Shown: positions 12,101 to 20,639 of the stretch, one piece after another
How positions within the stretch are numbered: position 1 is the stretch's first letter
Layout of the letters: every line of letters starts with the position of its first letter
From: Thinopyrum elongatum
Lineage: Eukaryota; Streptophyta; Magnoliopsida; Poales; Poaceae
DNA: 64,000 bases
Assembly: GCA_011799875.1 (NCBI GenBank)
Contig: CM022297.1
Span: 537,123,711 to 537,187,710 of the forward strand
Reading direction: 5' to 3'
Notes under the pieces: model-generated
Databases searched by the model: none
What the model saw: the letters and a program-made list of their open reading frames with translations, nothing else
Told to the model about the DNA's origin: nothing
Program-made: the position numbers and the translations under genes

Positions 12101-12852
12101 ATTTATACATGCAAACGTATGCGCATGCAGTTTCCACTGGATCTTGTTAATCATTCAAGTTGAAGATGGAAAAGTTGAAGTACTGGACTCACTACTTAAA
12201 CCAGATATTGAGTACTCAATCATGAAGGGGATGGTCGACAGGTAATTTCAATCATTATCGAACTATATGTCGGCCTCTTTAGTTTGTCATTTTCTGATAT
12301 CAACTAATTAATAACTCATTTATTCATTTTCTTTGCCGGCGGGCAGGGCTTGGGAAAAGTTCATCAAAAAGGTTCCAGGTCAATGGAAACAAAAGCTGAA
12401 ATGGTATCGACCCAAGGTAATTAATTAAGTAGTACTAGCTAGCTACCATCTCTTTAATTCTAGCTTCAATACCATTAATTATCATGCTTGATTAATTATT
12501 ATCTGATTGAATTTTATTCTCGTAAAGGCCCTGAAGCAGGCGTCGGGGACTGATTTATGTGCATACTACGTTTGCGAGAACATTCGCATGATGGCGTCCG
12601 AAAGGAGCTTATCTAATAGAAAGCTATGGGTACGTTTGCCAGAACACTATTCACAATTTTTACATCATTATCTAATATATATACACACAACTAATACATG
12701 CATATTGATAGCCTTCTTTAAAGTTCTCGGAGATGCGGGATAAGCTCCTACCAACGGATTGCGTACGAGCAATTCAAGAGGAAATAGCGGGATTTTTAAT
12801 CGACCAGGTCATAGATCCCAAAGGAGAATTTCATTACCCGCTACCGCAGTAA
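9133..12852 (+). pseudogene. CACTA element 2 ORF2-type gene with Ulp1/C48-like protease domain, broken
   Basis: The coding signal runs across several frames. 9170-9660 encodes a Lys/Arg-rich segment (DLTFVDQRAKDLLWESLM, TPEFTGTLEKQRDHWPAFV). 9740-9928 encodes AHGGTLDPKTGQVLERASLK. 10078-11337 is a 419-codon frame with a coiled coil, a domain I associate with DUF8039 (PIPAGYARVMVDEVV) and a Pro/Thr/Gln-rich stretch. The Ulp1-like end is split into exons 11812-11991, 12131-12241, 12347-12416, 12528-12629 and 12724-12852, with GT-AG borders. It has the expected order of His (FHW), Asp (VLDSL) and Gln...Cys (QASGTDLC). Frameshifts near 9250, 9700, 9930-10080 and 11280, and a TAG at 11452-11454, break the frame, so a full protein is unlikely. 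The role in CACTA biology is unknown; the family is known to carry SUMO-protease-like domains. Confidence 0.75.
10078..11337 (+). CDS. Longest intact piece of the CACTA 2 gene: coiled coil, DUF8039-like domain, PTP-rich repeats
   Basis: 419 codons. Residues ~1-65 are a Lys/Glu/Gln-rich coiled coil. Residues ~90-185 form a compact domain (VDDIMENTNYDLHFKMKN, then IPAGYARVMVDEVV and LGEAIHHIILWRKDCIIFP) that I recall from grass CACTA proteins and believe is annotated DUF8039. Residues ~187-275 are tandem Pro-Thr-Pro/Arg-Gln repeats (RQPTPPPPSP-type). Residues ~300-360 resume complex sequence. The last ~20 codons are out of frame relative to the downstream exon, because a frameshift near 11280 separates it from the protease part. 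The start codon is only the first Met after a frameshifted upstream region and is probably not the true start. Confidence 0.7.
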   Translation: MARKKMEEEKKRKLEEEQRKQEAERLQGLESAHAELALQFQRQQQQIDSLSQERGSQQRQQLADPTLDSTVPSMPRSSVGSAPGEALLDRYPVDDIMENTNYDLHFKMKNISMKVADVVAYTNPPEATFHCNPIPAGYARVMVDEVVAQYSGLELDIPGGDDEHTLGEAIHHIILWRKDCIIFPRPPTPRQPTPPPSPPPRQQTPTPPSHQPPPQQSPAPSSPPTRQATPPPPSPAPRQPTPPPPSPVTRQPTPPPPRQAPRQPSPPPQRATPPKQQRKRAAAAMVASGTSTGTGGKRFQFGPSLTPLPKRPYDLTEEKNEAQVQAELRAHFGPKAPPPPKEIVPEHVIDHFIRMAQPPAPKPIDSDYERQIRKAYQAQKKKESSSSSSEAAAKKSGKLFPSWENRRCNRSPRSLYQHM

Positions 12853-12936
12853 TGCCTCCATATATGTAGGAGAAATTGTATATACCAAATTGTATATATA
12901 CATGTGTATGTGTGAATGATGGTGCGAGACATTCGA

Positions 12937-12994
<58 letters not shown>
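12937..12994. repeat. (AT)n microsatellite
   Basis: About 28 uninterrupted AT dinucleotides lie in the 3' part of CACTA 2, just after the stop codon at 12852. Expected to be highly variable in length. Confidence 0.97.
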
Positions 12995-12997
<3 letters not shown>

Positions 12998-13129
12998 CGG
13001 TTCTACGAGAAATTCTATTTATATATATGCATAACGTGTACAATATGTAGTATCGTAAAATACCATCAAATGAAAAAGAATTAAATGGAAAACACAAAAT
13101 TAAAGGAAAAATAAATCATAAAACCAAAA

Positions 13130-13327
13130 CCCCCTAAACCTTTTAGTAAAGGTCTCACAGCCCCCGGCGCGGGCTCGTGCCACGTGGTGGCCCTTTAGTG
13201 GCGGTTCGTGTTGAACCGGGACTAAGGGGGGGGGGGGGGGCTTTAGTCGCCGCCCTTTAGTGCCGGTTCCAGAACCGGCACTAGAGGGCCTCACGAACCG
13301 GTGCTAAATTCCAATTCTGCACTAGTG
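13130..13327 (+). repeat. CACTA element 2 right terminal and subterminal repeats
   Basis: The segment ends GCACTAGTG. It contains repeated CCCTTTAGT(G/C)(G/C)CGGTTC words, a 15-base G run (13217-13231) and a perfect 12-bp-stem palindrome at 13258-13283 (TAGTGCCGGTTC, loop CA, then its complement). This is typical of the subterminal hairpin-forming zones of grass CACTA elements. Confidence 0.8.
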
Positions 13328-13946
13328 TTCCTTGGCACCGGTAATCACCCTGGGACGCCTTAGTGGGAGAGGAGGGGAAGGCCGACGCCGTGGAGGGAAG
13401 GGTAGATGACGCTGAGAGGAAGGTGCGGGCTGAACGCCATGATGTGCTTTGAACGGCGTCAACAACGAGAGCAAGATGGGGGAATGAGATGTCACTGTGA
13501 ACTTTGTGCCATGCGGTGAGATAATGAGAGAGTGAATTGCTTTTTTCAATAAGAAAAGGAGGATCTTCTTTTAGGGAAAGCGATTGTTTGCTATGAGAGA
13601 AACGTCACATACTTTTATATAGTGAAAAATATCAGATCCCTAACAAGTCATTTTTATGATGGACCAAACCAAAAAATTATCGAGTTTTAGCAATCAGTTG
13701 AGATGTATTCAAATAATTGTTCTTTATATATTTAAATCCAAATAAATATATTTTTTACGCATGATAGAAGAGGTGTGTTTCTATATATGTTTACTTTTGT
13801 AGAGTATGAGAGATGAAGATGGATTATGTCGACATTCAAAAAGAATGCACCAACAGTCTGTTGAAGCGATAGCGTTGAAAGACGTAAAATTTTTACAAAG
13901 TTTTATACAACAAAAGGCCCGTGGCAACGCACGGGCATTCTACTAG
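13328..13946 (+). mobile_element. Helitron 3' end (fragment)
   Basis: The segment ends with a hairpin (GCCCGTG, loop GCAACG, CACGGGC; 13917-13936), then ten bases finishing in CTAG at 13946, followed by T. That is the classical Helitron 3' architecture. The upstream 600 bp has no recognisable gene. The 5' TC end is not visible; it could lie left of the CACTA elements, which would make this Helitron the host of CACTA 2. Confidence 0.65.
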
Positions 13947-14962
13947 TGTAGGTTAATGCATGAAAATGCACGGTGGTTTTGGGCTGCTCAGCTCAAATAC
14001 TGGCAAAGAAAACACACAAGTTCAGTCTGTTACACTGCACATCACCACTTGACTGATTAACCACACACAGGGGCCAAAAAGGAATGCAGCCCAGGGCCTA
14101 CAAATCCAGAGTAACAACGCAAGAGCTCACTGCCTGTTACACACTATCATTTGACTAGTCACCATACACAGGCCTAAAGCAACACATCAAGAACACCAAT
14201 GTAAAGCTCCATATGCATGGATGCTACCCTGAGCAGAGCTCAACAACAGTTCAGGTTCAGGTGTCGGTGCAGGGGAGCCCAGGGGAGTGAAGCTCCTTTG
14301 GCCGGCATGTGGGGATCCCAGGCTCCGTCACAAAGTCCACCTCGGCTCGCCTCTCCACTGCCCTTCGCCTCGCGGCCGCCGGCTTTCGCAGTCCACCTCC
14401 GCTCCTGGTCCGCGAACTTATCATGATTTCGAGCTCCTTTTTGCGACCGTGCCACTTCAGTCATGAACAGAGAACACAAGCTTGGAGTTAGTGTCAGGAC
14501 AAGATGAAGATTAAAAAAAAAAACTATGTAGCGTGCAGCTGCAGCAGCATGTTTCAATGGGTGAAGGAGACCAAAAGGTGAATGGGTCTACATTTCTGGG
14601 GCATTGTAATAAAACAAAAATGATATAAATAATTATGACAGTGACTGATGGACCTTTTTCTGATAAATGAATTCAGATTATGTCACCAACCATCTCTGTA
14701 AGCGGGGAGCACTGCAAGCAAAAAGTAAAGCCTAAGAGCTTAGGATCAATCAGAAAAGTATTTTGGTTTAAATGTCTATATAAGCTCAATCACAAAAGTA
14801 TTAGGATGTAAATGTCTAGTTATGACATTGTCATAAAACAAAACCGGTCTAAATAGTTAGGATAATGATGAACCTGTTTCAGATCAAAACAAAAATAGCT
14901 TCAGATTATGTAACTAACCATCACTGTAAACAGAGGGTCAGAAAAGTATTAGGACATAAATG
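13947..14962. other. 3' flank of the NUMOD3 gene with two imperfect direct duplications
   Basis: No supported coding sequence. One ~55-bp repeat occurs at about 14020-14075 and 14125-14178 (TTACAC...TTGACT...CACACAGG). A second, ~100-bp repeat occurs at about 14605-14705 and 14825-14940 (CATTGT.ATAAAACAAAA ... CAGATTATGT.A). On the minus strand this region would be 3' UTR or downstream intron/exon of the gene ending near 14963. A 105-codon minus frame at 14240-14557 has coding-like content but no identifiable domain. Confidence 0.5.
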
Positions 14963-16530
14963 TCAGAAACATATGAGGACGCAATGCAGACAAATATAGG
15001 AAATGTCCATCACCTTGGTCAGCTTCTCTTTAAGCTTTGGTCTTGTAGATGCCAACATCTGTCTTGGCTGAGCATCTGACTTTTGCAGCACCAGCTTCTC
15101 AGGTTTCGCCTTCTTTGTTCTTTTAGTCAGTAGCTCCATTTTCTCTGCTGCTTGAAGCTTCTTGGCAACAAATTGTGTCACCGCCCTTTTAAGCTTCTTG
15201 GTTACCCGTTCTTTCTCTTTGTTCCATATGAACACAGATATCATCTTAGACTGTATCTTGTCATAACTGTCCCAGTCCAGCTTATCTTGCCCATGGTCAC
15301 CTTCTTTCGCTGCCTCAGCGATACTATCTGACCATATACGAAGGACCATCTGTCTTGACCTGACAGAAACCATTCTCCTCTCCCATACCTTTCTCAGTGC
15401 AGCGCTTATTTTGTCTTCGCTTGATTGTCTGAAACATGATCAGCCATAACTTATTTGAACAGAATTATTTAAAGCTAAATATTTATTATTTGCACATTCA
15501 TGTACATAAAGGAAATGTGCATTTCAAAGATGGTTTACCTATGCAACTGACGATGCCCTAGCATTTTTTTCTTAACCTGGGATTAGAAGAGGAGAAAGGA
15601 GAGAAACTGACTTGAATTCCCACAGTCCATAACCAAGTAGCTCTTTCGGCAGAAGGAAAAGCGGTTTCTTACATGACATCACCTTGGGGTCTCTCAGAGC
15701 CTCGATAGTGCGTTGCTTGATGAGCTGCTTGTGCTCTACAATGCAACATAATGTATTACTCCACATTGTACTGTAAAGAGATTCTACTTGTCTACCTCAT
15801 TGTAATTTATAATCACTAAGGTAGAAATTCTTGGCAAGAGCACATGGTCATACCTTCGCTTAGTTTCCTCCCTTTGGTCCAGGGAGCCTTCCCCTTGTTT
15901 GCGGCGCCAATCTTGCGTCTTCTCTCGATCTCCTTCTTCGACAAACCGCTGGGATAGGCATCGTCACCTTCCGGATTCGACGGCTGACGAGGTTGATCGT
16001 CGCGCACTTGCCCCGGCGACATATCACTCTGCTTGGTTGATGGGTGTCCACTTGAAAATGCAGGAGAACAATGATGGGCCCACTGCTCGTCCATGCCGCC
16101 GTCGCACAGTTGTCTGCAGCAAGCCTGTACTCTGAAAGATGATGAATGGCGCAAAACAGGTTCCTGGCATCGAACTAATCGAATGGGTTGCCGGACTCGT
16201 TTGTGAAGCAGAGTGTGCCCCGAGGACGCCGGGCTGGCCCCCGAAGACGTGAGAGCGCCACATTCGAAGGTCGGCCTGCACGTAGGCACAATTTGATGCA
16301 GCAGAAGCATTCAGGTTTCTGTGAAGTGAAAAAATTCAGAGGCTCGAGTTACAGTAGGAAGCTAAAGTGATGTCAACAAAGCAGTGGTGTATAACTGAAC
16401 CAGAGTAAGGGGAACGCAGCCTGCGCTGCGCATCCGAACAGAGCAGTGTAGAACAGAGACAGAAATACTACTGGTGAGGAAGGCTCGGGCCGTTGGAAGT
16501 ATACCTGGCAGAGTGCGCGGCGGCCGCCAT
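14963..16530 (-). CDS. NUMOD3-motif protein (plant nuclear gene), spliced
   Basis: The conserved core reads SKKEIERRRKIGAANKGKAP...TKGRKLSE, joins across introns to EHKQLIKQRTIEALRDPK, then VKKKMLGHRQLHR, then QSSEDKISAALRKVWERR. This is the nuclease-associated modular (NUMOD3) DNA-binding motif layout found in an uncharacterised plant family. Supported exons (minus strand): one ending at 15854, 15735-15683, 15576-15539, and 15428-14963 (stop). All have GT-AG borders and matching phases. The last exon is Lys-rich. The 5' end is less sure. ATGGCGGCC at 16530 in a good start context opens a 26-nt exon (16530-16505) followed by GT, and an acceptor gives exon 2 from 16318, but that frame differs from the core frame. 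Alternatively, ATG at 16310 is in frame with the core. Either a further intron or a frameshift lies between 16280 and 16000. Molecular function is unknown. Confidence 0.75.
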
Positions 16531-16586
16531 GGGTTTCGTGGGGAGGGAGGGCCGAGGCCGGAAGGAGCAAAGTGCGTAGTCGAACC

Positions 16587-16760
16587 CATGGATTTCGAGT
16601 CGCTCGACTAGTCGCGACTAGCTATGAGTCGCAAAAATATGGTCGACTCAGCTTAGTGTCGACTCGCGACTCTGAGTCGTGACTAGTCACAACGCAGGCT
16701 CGACTTCTTCCGAGTCGCTGCCCCAGAGCGACTCGCATGAGTCGCGACTCGAAAACCATG
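16587..16760. mobile_element. hAT-type MITE with 8-bp target duplication
   Basis: A 174-bp element is flanked by the perfect direct repeat GTCGAACC (16579-16586 and 16761-16768). Its ends are inverted repeats, CATGGATTTCGAGTCGC at the left and the complement of CATGGTTTTCGAGTCGC at the right (16 of 17 match). The interior is packed with GAGTCG/CGACTC and GACTAGTC words. The 8-bp duplication points to the hAT superfamily. It sits 57 bp upstream of the putative ATG (16530) of the minus-strand NUMOD3 gene, that is in its promoter or 5' UTR. Confidence 0.9.
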
Positions 16761-16768
16761 GTCGAACC

Positions 16769-16890
16769 GGAGAGAGCAGCAAGCAGTGTAGCGTATCTCG
16801 CCGGCGGCGGCGGCGGCAGCTTGAGCCGGAGGGGAGCGGAGCAACTGGGATTTGGATAGGATGCGGCGGCAGGAAGAGGCGGTCTCTGGT
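16769..16890. promoter_or_regulatory. GC-rich putative proximal promoter of the NUMOD3 gene
   Basis: GC-rich sequence with a (CGG)n tract near 16800-16815 lies upstream of the minus-strand gene, now separated from it by the MITE. No clear TATA box is visible. The assignment rests on position only. Confidence 0.35.
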
Positions 16891-16904
16891 TGGGCTGGGC
16901 CTGC

Positions 16905-17490
16905 TCAACGCCATGAAACCGAACCGAAAAACCATGCCGAAAATAGTTTTTATGGTTTCTGGTTTCGGTATGGTATGAACTTTTCATAACGTTTTGAACT
17001 TTGGTTTTTGTGATATATACCGAAAAACTGAACGGTTAACCGAATTAAAATATATATTTATATTTCTTGAGGCGAACAACCATATAAGTTGTCATTTTTC
17101 TTGTACATGAGCTAAATTTCCTACCAAGCACGTACATTTTTCTTGTAACATAGTTATTTTTCTCATAAAAAATGCTAAGGACGTCCATAACCATCAAAGT
17201 ATGAATCCGTGCATGCAAATATACTTATACATATACTTATGTACTACTTATGTAAAATAGTATATGTTTTGAGTCATAAATTTGCAAATTGTTATTTCGT
17301 CATTTCCAAATTCGCATCAACTTTGGTTATTATGGTATATACCGAAACCATACCGAAATAATTTGGTATATACCGAAACCAAACCGTATTTTAATTTCAT
17401 ACCGTATTTACCAAAGTATTAATACCGTACAAACTGAAAAACCATATAAACCGAACCTTATGAACCGAATAAACCGAATGCACAGAGTGA
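16905..17490. repeat. AACCGAA-rich segment, possible hAT-like element
   Basis: Both edges are dense in ACCGAA/AACCGAA and GGTTTCGGT words (16915-17045 and 17335-17480), arranged in inverted fashion around an AT-rich middle. Such subterminal motif clusters are typical of non-autonomous hAT-like elements. I could not define terminal repeats or a target duplication. Confidence 0.5.
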
Positions 17491-17609
17491 CCTGATTCCA
17501 TCAAGGCTGTCGGCCCAGTAGTAGATTGCTTTGGGACCCAAGCGGAACCCAACCAACCACGCTCATTTCGTTTCGGTTTCTTTCATCGGTTTTGCTAAAA
17601 CTCGGATAG

Positions 17610-18945
17610 ATGAGATTTCCGGTCCGGACGGTTTCCCGGCTCACTTTTTTCAACGCCGTTGGGAGATTTGTGGGGATGATGCCACTAGGGCTGTTCTCAA
17701 TATTGTGGAGGGGAAAGAGTCGGTAGAAGGCATAAATGAGACCATCCTAGTATTGATCCCAAAGGTAAAAAATCCCACACTTTTATCACAATTCAGGTCC
17801 ATAAGTTTATGCAACGTTCTCTACAAAATTGCTTCCAAGGTGATTTCCAACCGTCTGAAACTTGTGTTACCTGAGATTATTTCTGAAGAGCAATCAATGT
17901 TTGTGCCAGGGAGACTAATTACTGATAATATTGTAACTGCTTATGAGTGCTTACATTTCATGAAGAGGAACAAGGCTAAAAAACACCAGCCATGTGCATT
18001 GAAGCATGATATGATGAAAGCCTATGATAGGGTCGAATGGCAATACCTACAGGCAATCATGTTAAAAGTTGGGCTTCTCTGAGAGATGGGTTAGTATTGT
18101 TATGAGCTTGGTGCATCAGTATAATTTTTCAGTTCAATGGTAAGAATTTGGAGGAGTTTACACCATACAAGGGGACCTGATATCTCCATACTTGTTCTTG
18201 CTAGCAGCAGAGGGCCTCTTGTGCCTCTTAAAATCTAGAAGTGAGTCATCCAACCTGAGTGGTCTGCAAGTGGTGTCTTTGGCGCCCCTGGTGAACCATT
18301 TATTATTCGCGGATGACAGCCTGTTGTTTTCAAGACAAACGGTATGGGTGCTACCAAGGTGAACCTGGTACTGGACATGCACTGTCAAGCGACTGGACAG
18401 CGGATAAATTACAACAAGTCCTCTATTTATTTCAGTAAGGGCGTGCCTAGAGCATTCGCCTAGAAATTAAGACTTTGTTGCAGGTACCTAATGAAACCCT
18501 AAATGAGAAATATTTAGGGATGTCGTCTGACATTGCAAGCTCAAAAAACGGTGCTTTTAAATATCTCAAAGATCGCTGTTGGAGCAAAGTGCAGGGATGG
18601 ATTGAAAATACTATGTCATCAGCCGGCAAGGAGGTTTTGGTAAAGGCAGTTGCACAAGCGGTCCCGGTTTTTTCAATGTCTTGCTTTAAATTGCCTTGTG
18701 GCTTGTGTGAACACCTAAATATGCTAATTCAGAAATTCTGGTGGGGGAGCAAGGAAGGAAAGCACAAACCTCACTGGGTCTCGTGGAAGACCATGACACA
18801 ACCAAAAGGTATGAGAGGCTTGGGCTTTAAGGATTTTGAGCTGTTTAATATGGCCATGCTAGCTAAGCAGGCATGGCGGCTGGTACAATCCTCGGATTCA
18901 TTGAGCGCACGCATTCTGAAGAGCATATACTACAGGAAATTGGTC
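17610..18945 (+). pseudogene. Non-LTR retrotransposon (LINE) reverse transcriptase fragment
   Basis: The 17610-18082 frame encodes RT motifs (ISGPDGFPAHFF, IPKVKNP, ISLCNVLYKIASKVISNRLK, then DMMKAYDRVEW). After frameshifts the catalytic FADD box is readable at 18306-18317. From 18475 the frame gives the region after the RT (EKYLGM, KVQGWIENTMSSAGKEVLVK, KFWWGS, KPHWVSWK, GLGFKDFELFNMAMLAKQAWRL). The element is 5' truncated (no endonuclease) and has at least three frame breaks between 18080 and 18475. Homology ends near 18945; no poly(A) tail is visible there, so the 3' end is also lost. Not functional. Confidence 0.85.
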
Positions 18946-18959
18946 ATTTCCCGAGCTTC

Positions 18960-19425
18960 TGACCCTTTGCCCAAAGCTTTTCATTGGATAGACGGCAAAG
19001 GCCAACCTAAGCCGATAATAAACCAAAAAGAAGTCGCCAATGATGCAACTCTCAACAGAGTAGCAAACAAACCGATGACAATGAAAGAAGTCGGCAACGG
19101 ATGGACAAAGTCCCGACAAAGAAAACCTTCGGCCACCATGCTGGACATGTGCCCCCCTCACCCGTCATTGACTGAGATGAGACAGTGCAGTTCTCTTTGC
19201 CGACAGTCTAATGTCAACGCGACAACATTTTTCTTATTCTTCTTTATTTGAGGTTTGGTGACAGTCAAACAACAGACACGCGACAAAGATCTCTTTATAT
19301 TTTATTCATTCTTTTCGACAGGCAGTTGCCGGGCATACCACAAAGATCTTTTTTCTGCTATTCTTCTTTGCTGACAGTCACACCGCGAGCACACGACAAA
19401 GATGCTATTTTCTATTTAAAATTTT
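18960..19425. repeat. Repeats with GGCAAAG / CGACAAAG words, DNA-transposon remnant
   Basis: An inverted pair, GACGGCAAAG (18991) and CTTTGCCGACAGTC (19197), brackets about 200 bp. It is followed by three tandem ~90-bp units each combining a (T)GACAGTC word with a CGACAAAGAT word. The composition resembles terminal parts of grass DNA transposons, but the superfamily cannot be fixed. Confidence 0.5.
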
Positions 19426-19439
19426 CTTTTTTTCTCATT

Positions 19440-19860
19440 TGTGTTTCTTTTTTCCCTAGATCTAACACTAAACCTTACCAAGACATAAACCCTAGACCTA
19501 ACCCAAGACCTAAACCCTATAGCCAAACACTATACTTAAACCGTAGATCTAAGCCTTAGACATAAATCCTAAAGCCAAACCCTATACATAAAGCCTACAC
19601 CTAAGCCCTTGACCAAATGCAAGACGTAAATCCTAGAGCCAAACGTTATCCTTAAACAATAGACCTTCCTAAGACCTATACCCTAGATCTAACCCAAGAC
19701 TTAAACCCTAGACACGAACCCAAGACCTAAACCCTAGACCAAAACCCTATGCTTAAACCCTAGATCTAATTAAGCACTAGGCACAAACCCTAGGGCTAAC
19801 CCTAGACCAAAATCCTAGAACAAAACCCTATACAAAAACCCTAGACCTAAATCATGCGAG
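19440..19860. repeat. Degenerate telomere-like (CCCTARACC)n tract
   Basis: About 400 bp of CCCTAGACCTAAACCCTA-like units, mixed with CCTATA and AGACCTAA variants, with heavy decay. It is related to the plant telomere repeat CCCTAAA but has a longer, irregular period, so it is an interstitial telomere-like or transposon-borne repeat rather than a true telomere. Confidence 0.75.
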
Positions 19861-20330
19861 CAAGTGTCGAAACCACTCCTCCTTTTGCATGGGGTAATAA
19901 CATGGGTATAAAAGGGCAATACCCAACTTTGAGGTGTCACCGCCTTTACAAATCGGACCATCCCGCATTAAGGTTCAAGACTTCAGCGCGAACGTCCTCC
20001 TTCTAAGGCCGCTAGCCCAAGTCCTGCCAAGAGTGGGCCTGTCTAGATTGGTCATAATAAAACACAAACAAGGACTAAAATTCACATGGCGTGATCCCTT
20101 CGAAATAAAATCAAAGGCTAGACTGTGGGGCGGTATCAATGGATTGGGTTGGGCTGCCGATCGCCGCGAGCCTGGCTTCTGTACGGATCCAGAGATCCCT
20201 TTTTCCCTGTTCCTGGCATAAGTGGTAGGCGGTGGAGGTGGTGGTCGCCGGCGGTGCTGGTGGTGCTCCCCGGCGTGCTTCTGAAACAACCGGAGCGGCG
20301 GCGCTATTGCTCTGTTCAGGTTGGCCGCGA
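19861..20330. other. Intergenic sequence upstream of the CXC gene
   Basis: No gene identified. A GGTATAAAAGGG box near 19915 could be a core promoter or a retroelement LTR remnant. The phrase GGGCTGCCGAT.GCCGCGAGCC at 20151-20173 recurs at 20786-20808, bracketing the GTTGCAA-rich segment. Confidence 0.35.
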
Positions 20331-20344
20331 CGCGCTCGACGCAG

Positions 20345-20600
20345 GTAACGACACCGATGTTTCTACATAGTTTTTCAGTTTTATATTTTTCTACAACATT
20401 ACCTATGTTGCAAAAGTTCTCCCACTACATCACCGTTGTTGCAAAAAAAAGTGAAGACAGCGAAAAAAATTATGCAACTTGACCTATGTTGCAACCCCCC
20501 ACCCCCGGCAATACAATATGTGTTGCAAAAAAAAAATTGCAACATAACCTCTGTTTTAAATGTTTCCATAACAAGACCTCTGTTGCAAAGTAAAGTAAGA
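20345..20600. repeat. GTTGCAA-rich segment, probable transposon piece
   Basis: At least six copies of (T)GTTGCAA(A) with intervening ACCTATG/ACCTCTG words and A-runs. The pattern recurs as a dispersed repeat in grass genomes to my recollection. No ends defined. Confidence 0.5.
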
Positions 20601-20639
20601 CGTTTGGCTGCTTGATTGTGTCAGATCCCACGGATCGCG

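Larger units (their letters stand above)
7482..13327 (+). mobile_element. CACTA element 2 (right part; left part displaced by element 1)
   Basis: The right end is GCACTAGTG at 13327, whose reverse complement CACTAGTGCAGAATTGG is a CACTA terminus of a different family from elements 1 and 3. Subterminal palindromes lie at 13190-13310. Interior ORFs (8174-8626 and 9133-12852) are of the kind carried by large grass CACTA elements: a proline-rich protein with a C-terminal Ulp1/C48-like protease. No CACTAGTG left end is found after 7482, so I infer that CACTA element 1 inserted into this element and that its left part lies outside the window. Confidence 0.75.

Noticed and set aside
14240..14557. 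Additional 3' exon of the NUMOD3 gene
   Set aside because: Coding-like composition but no acceptor/phase evidence linking it, and the upstream exon already has a stop at 14963. Left as unresolved flank.
19440..19860. True telomere or chromosome end
   Set aside because: Units are degenerate and flanked on both sides by ordinary interspersed sequence.
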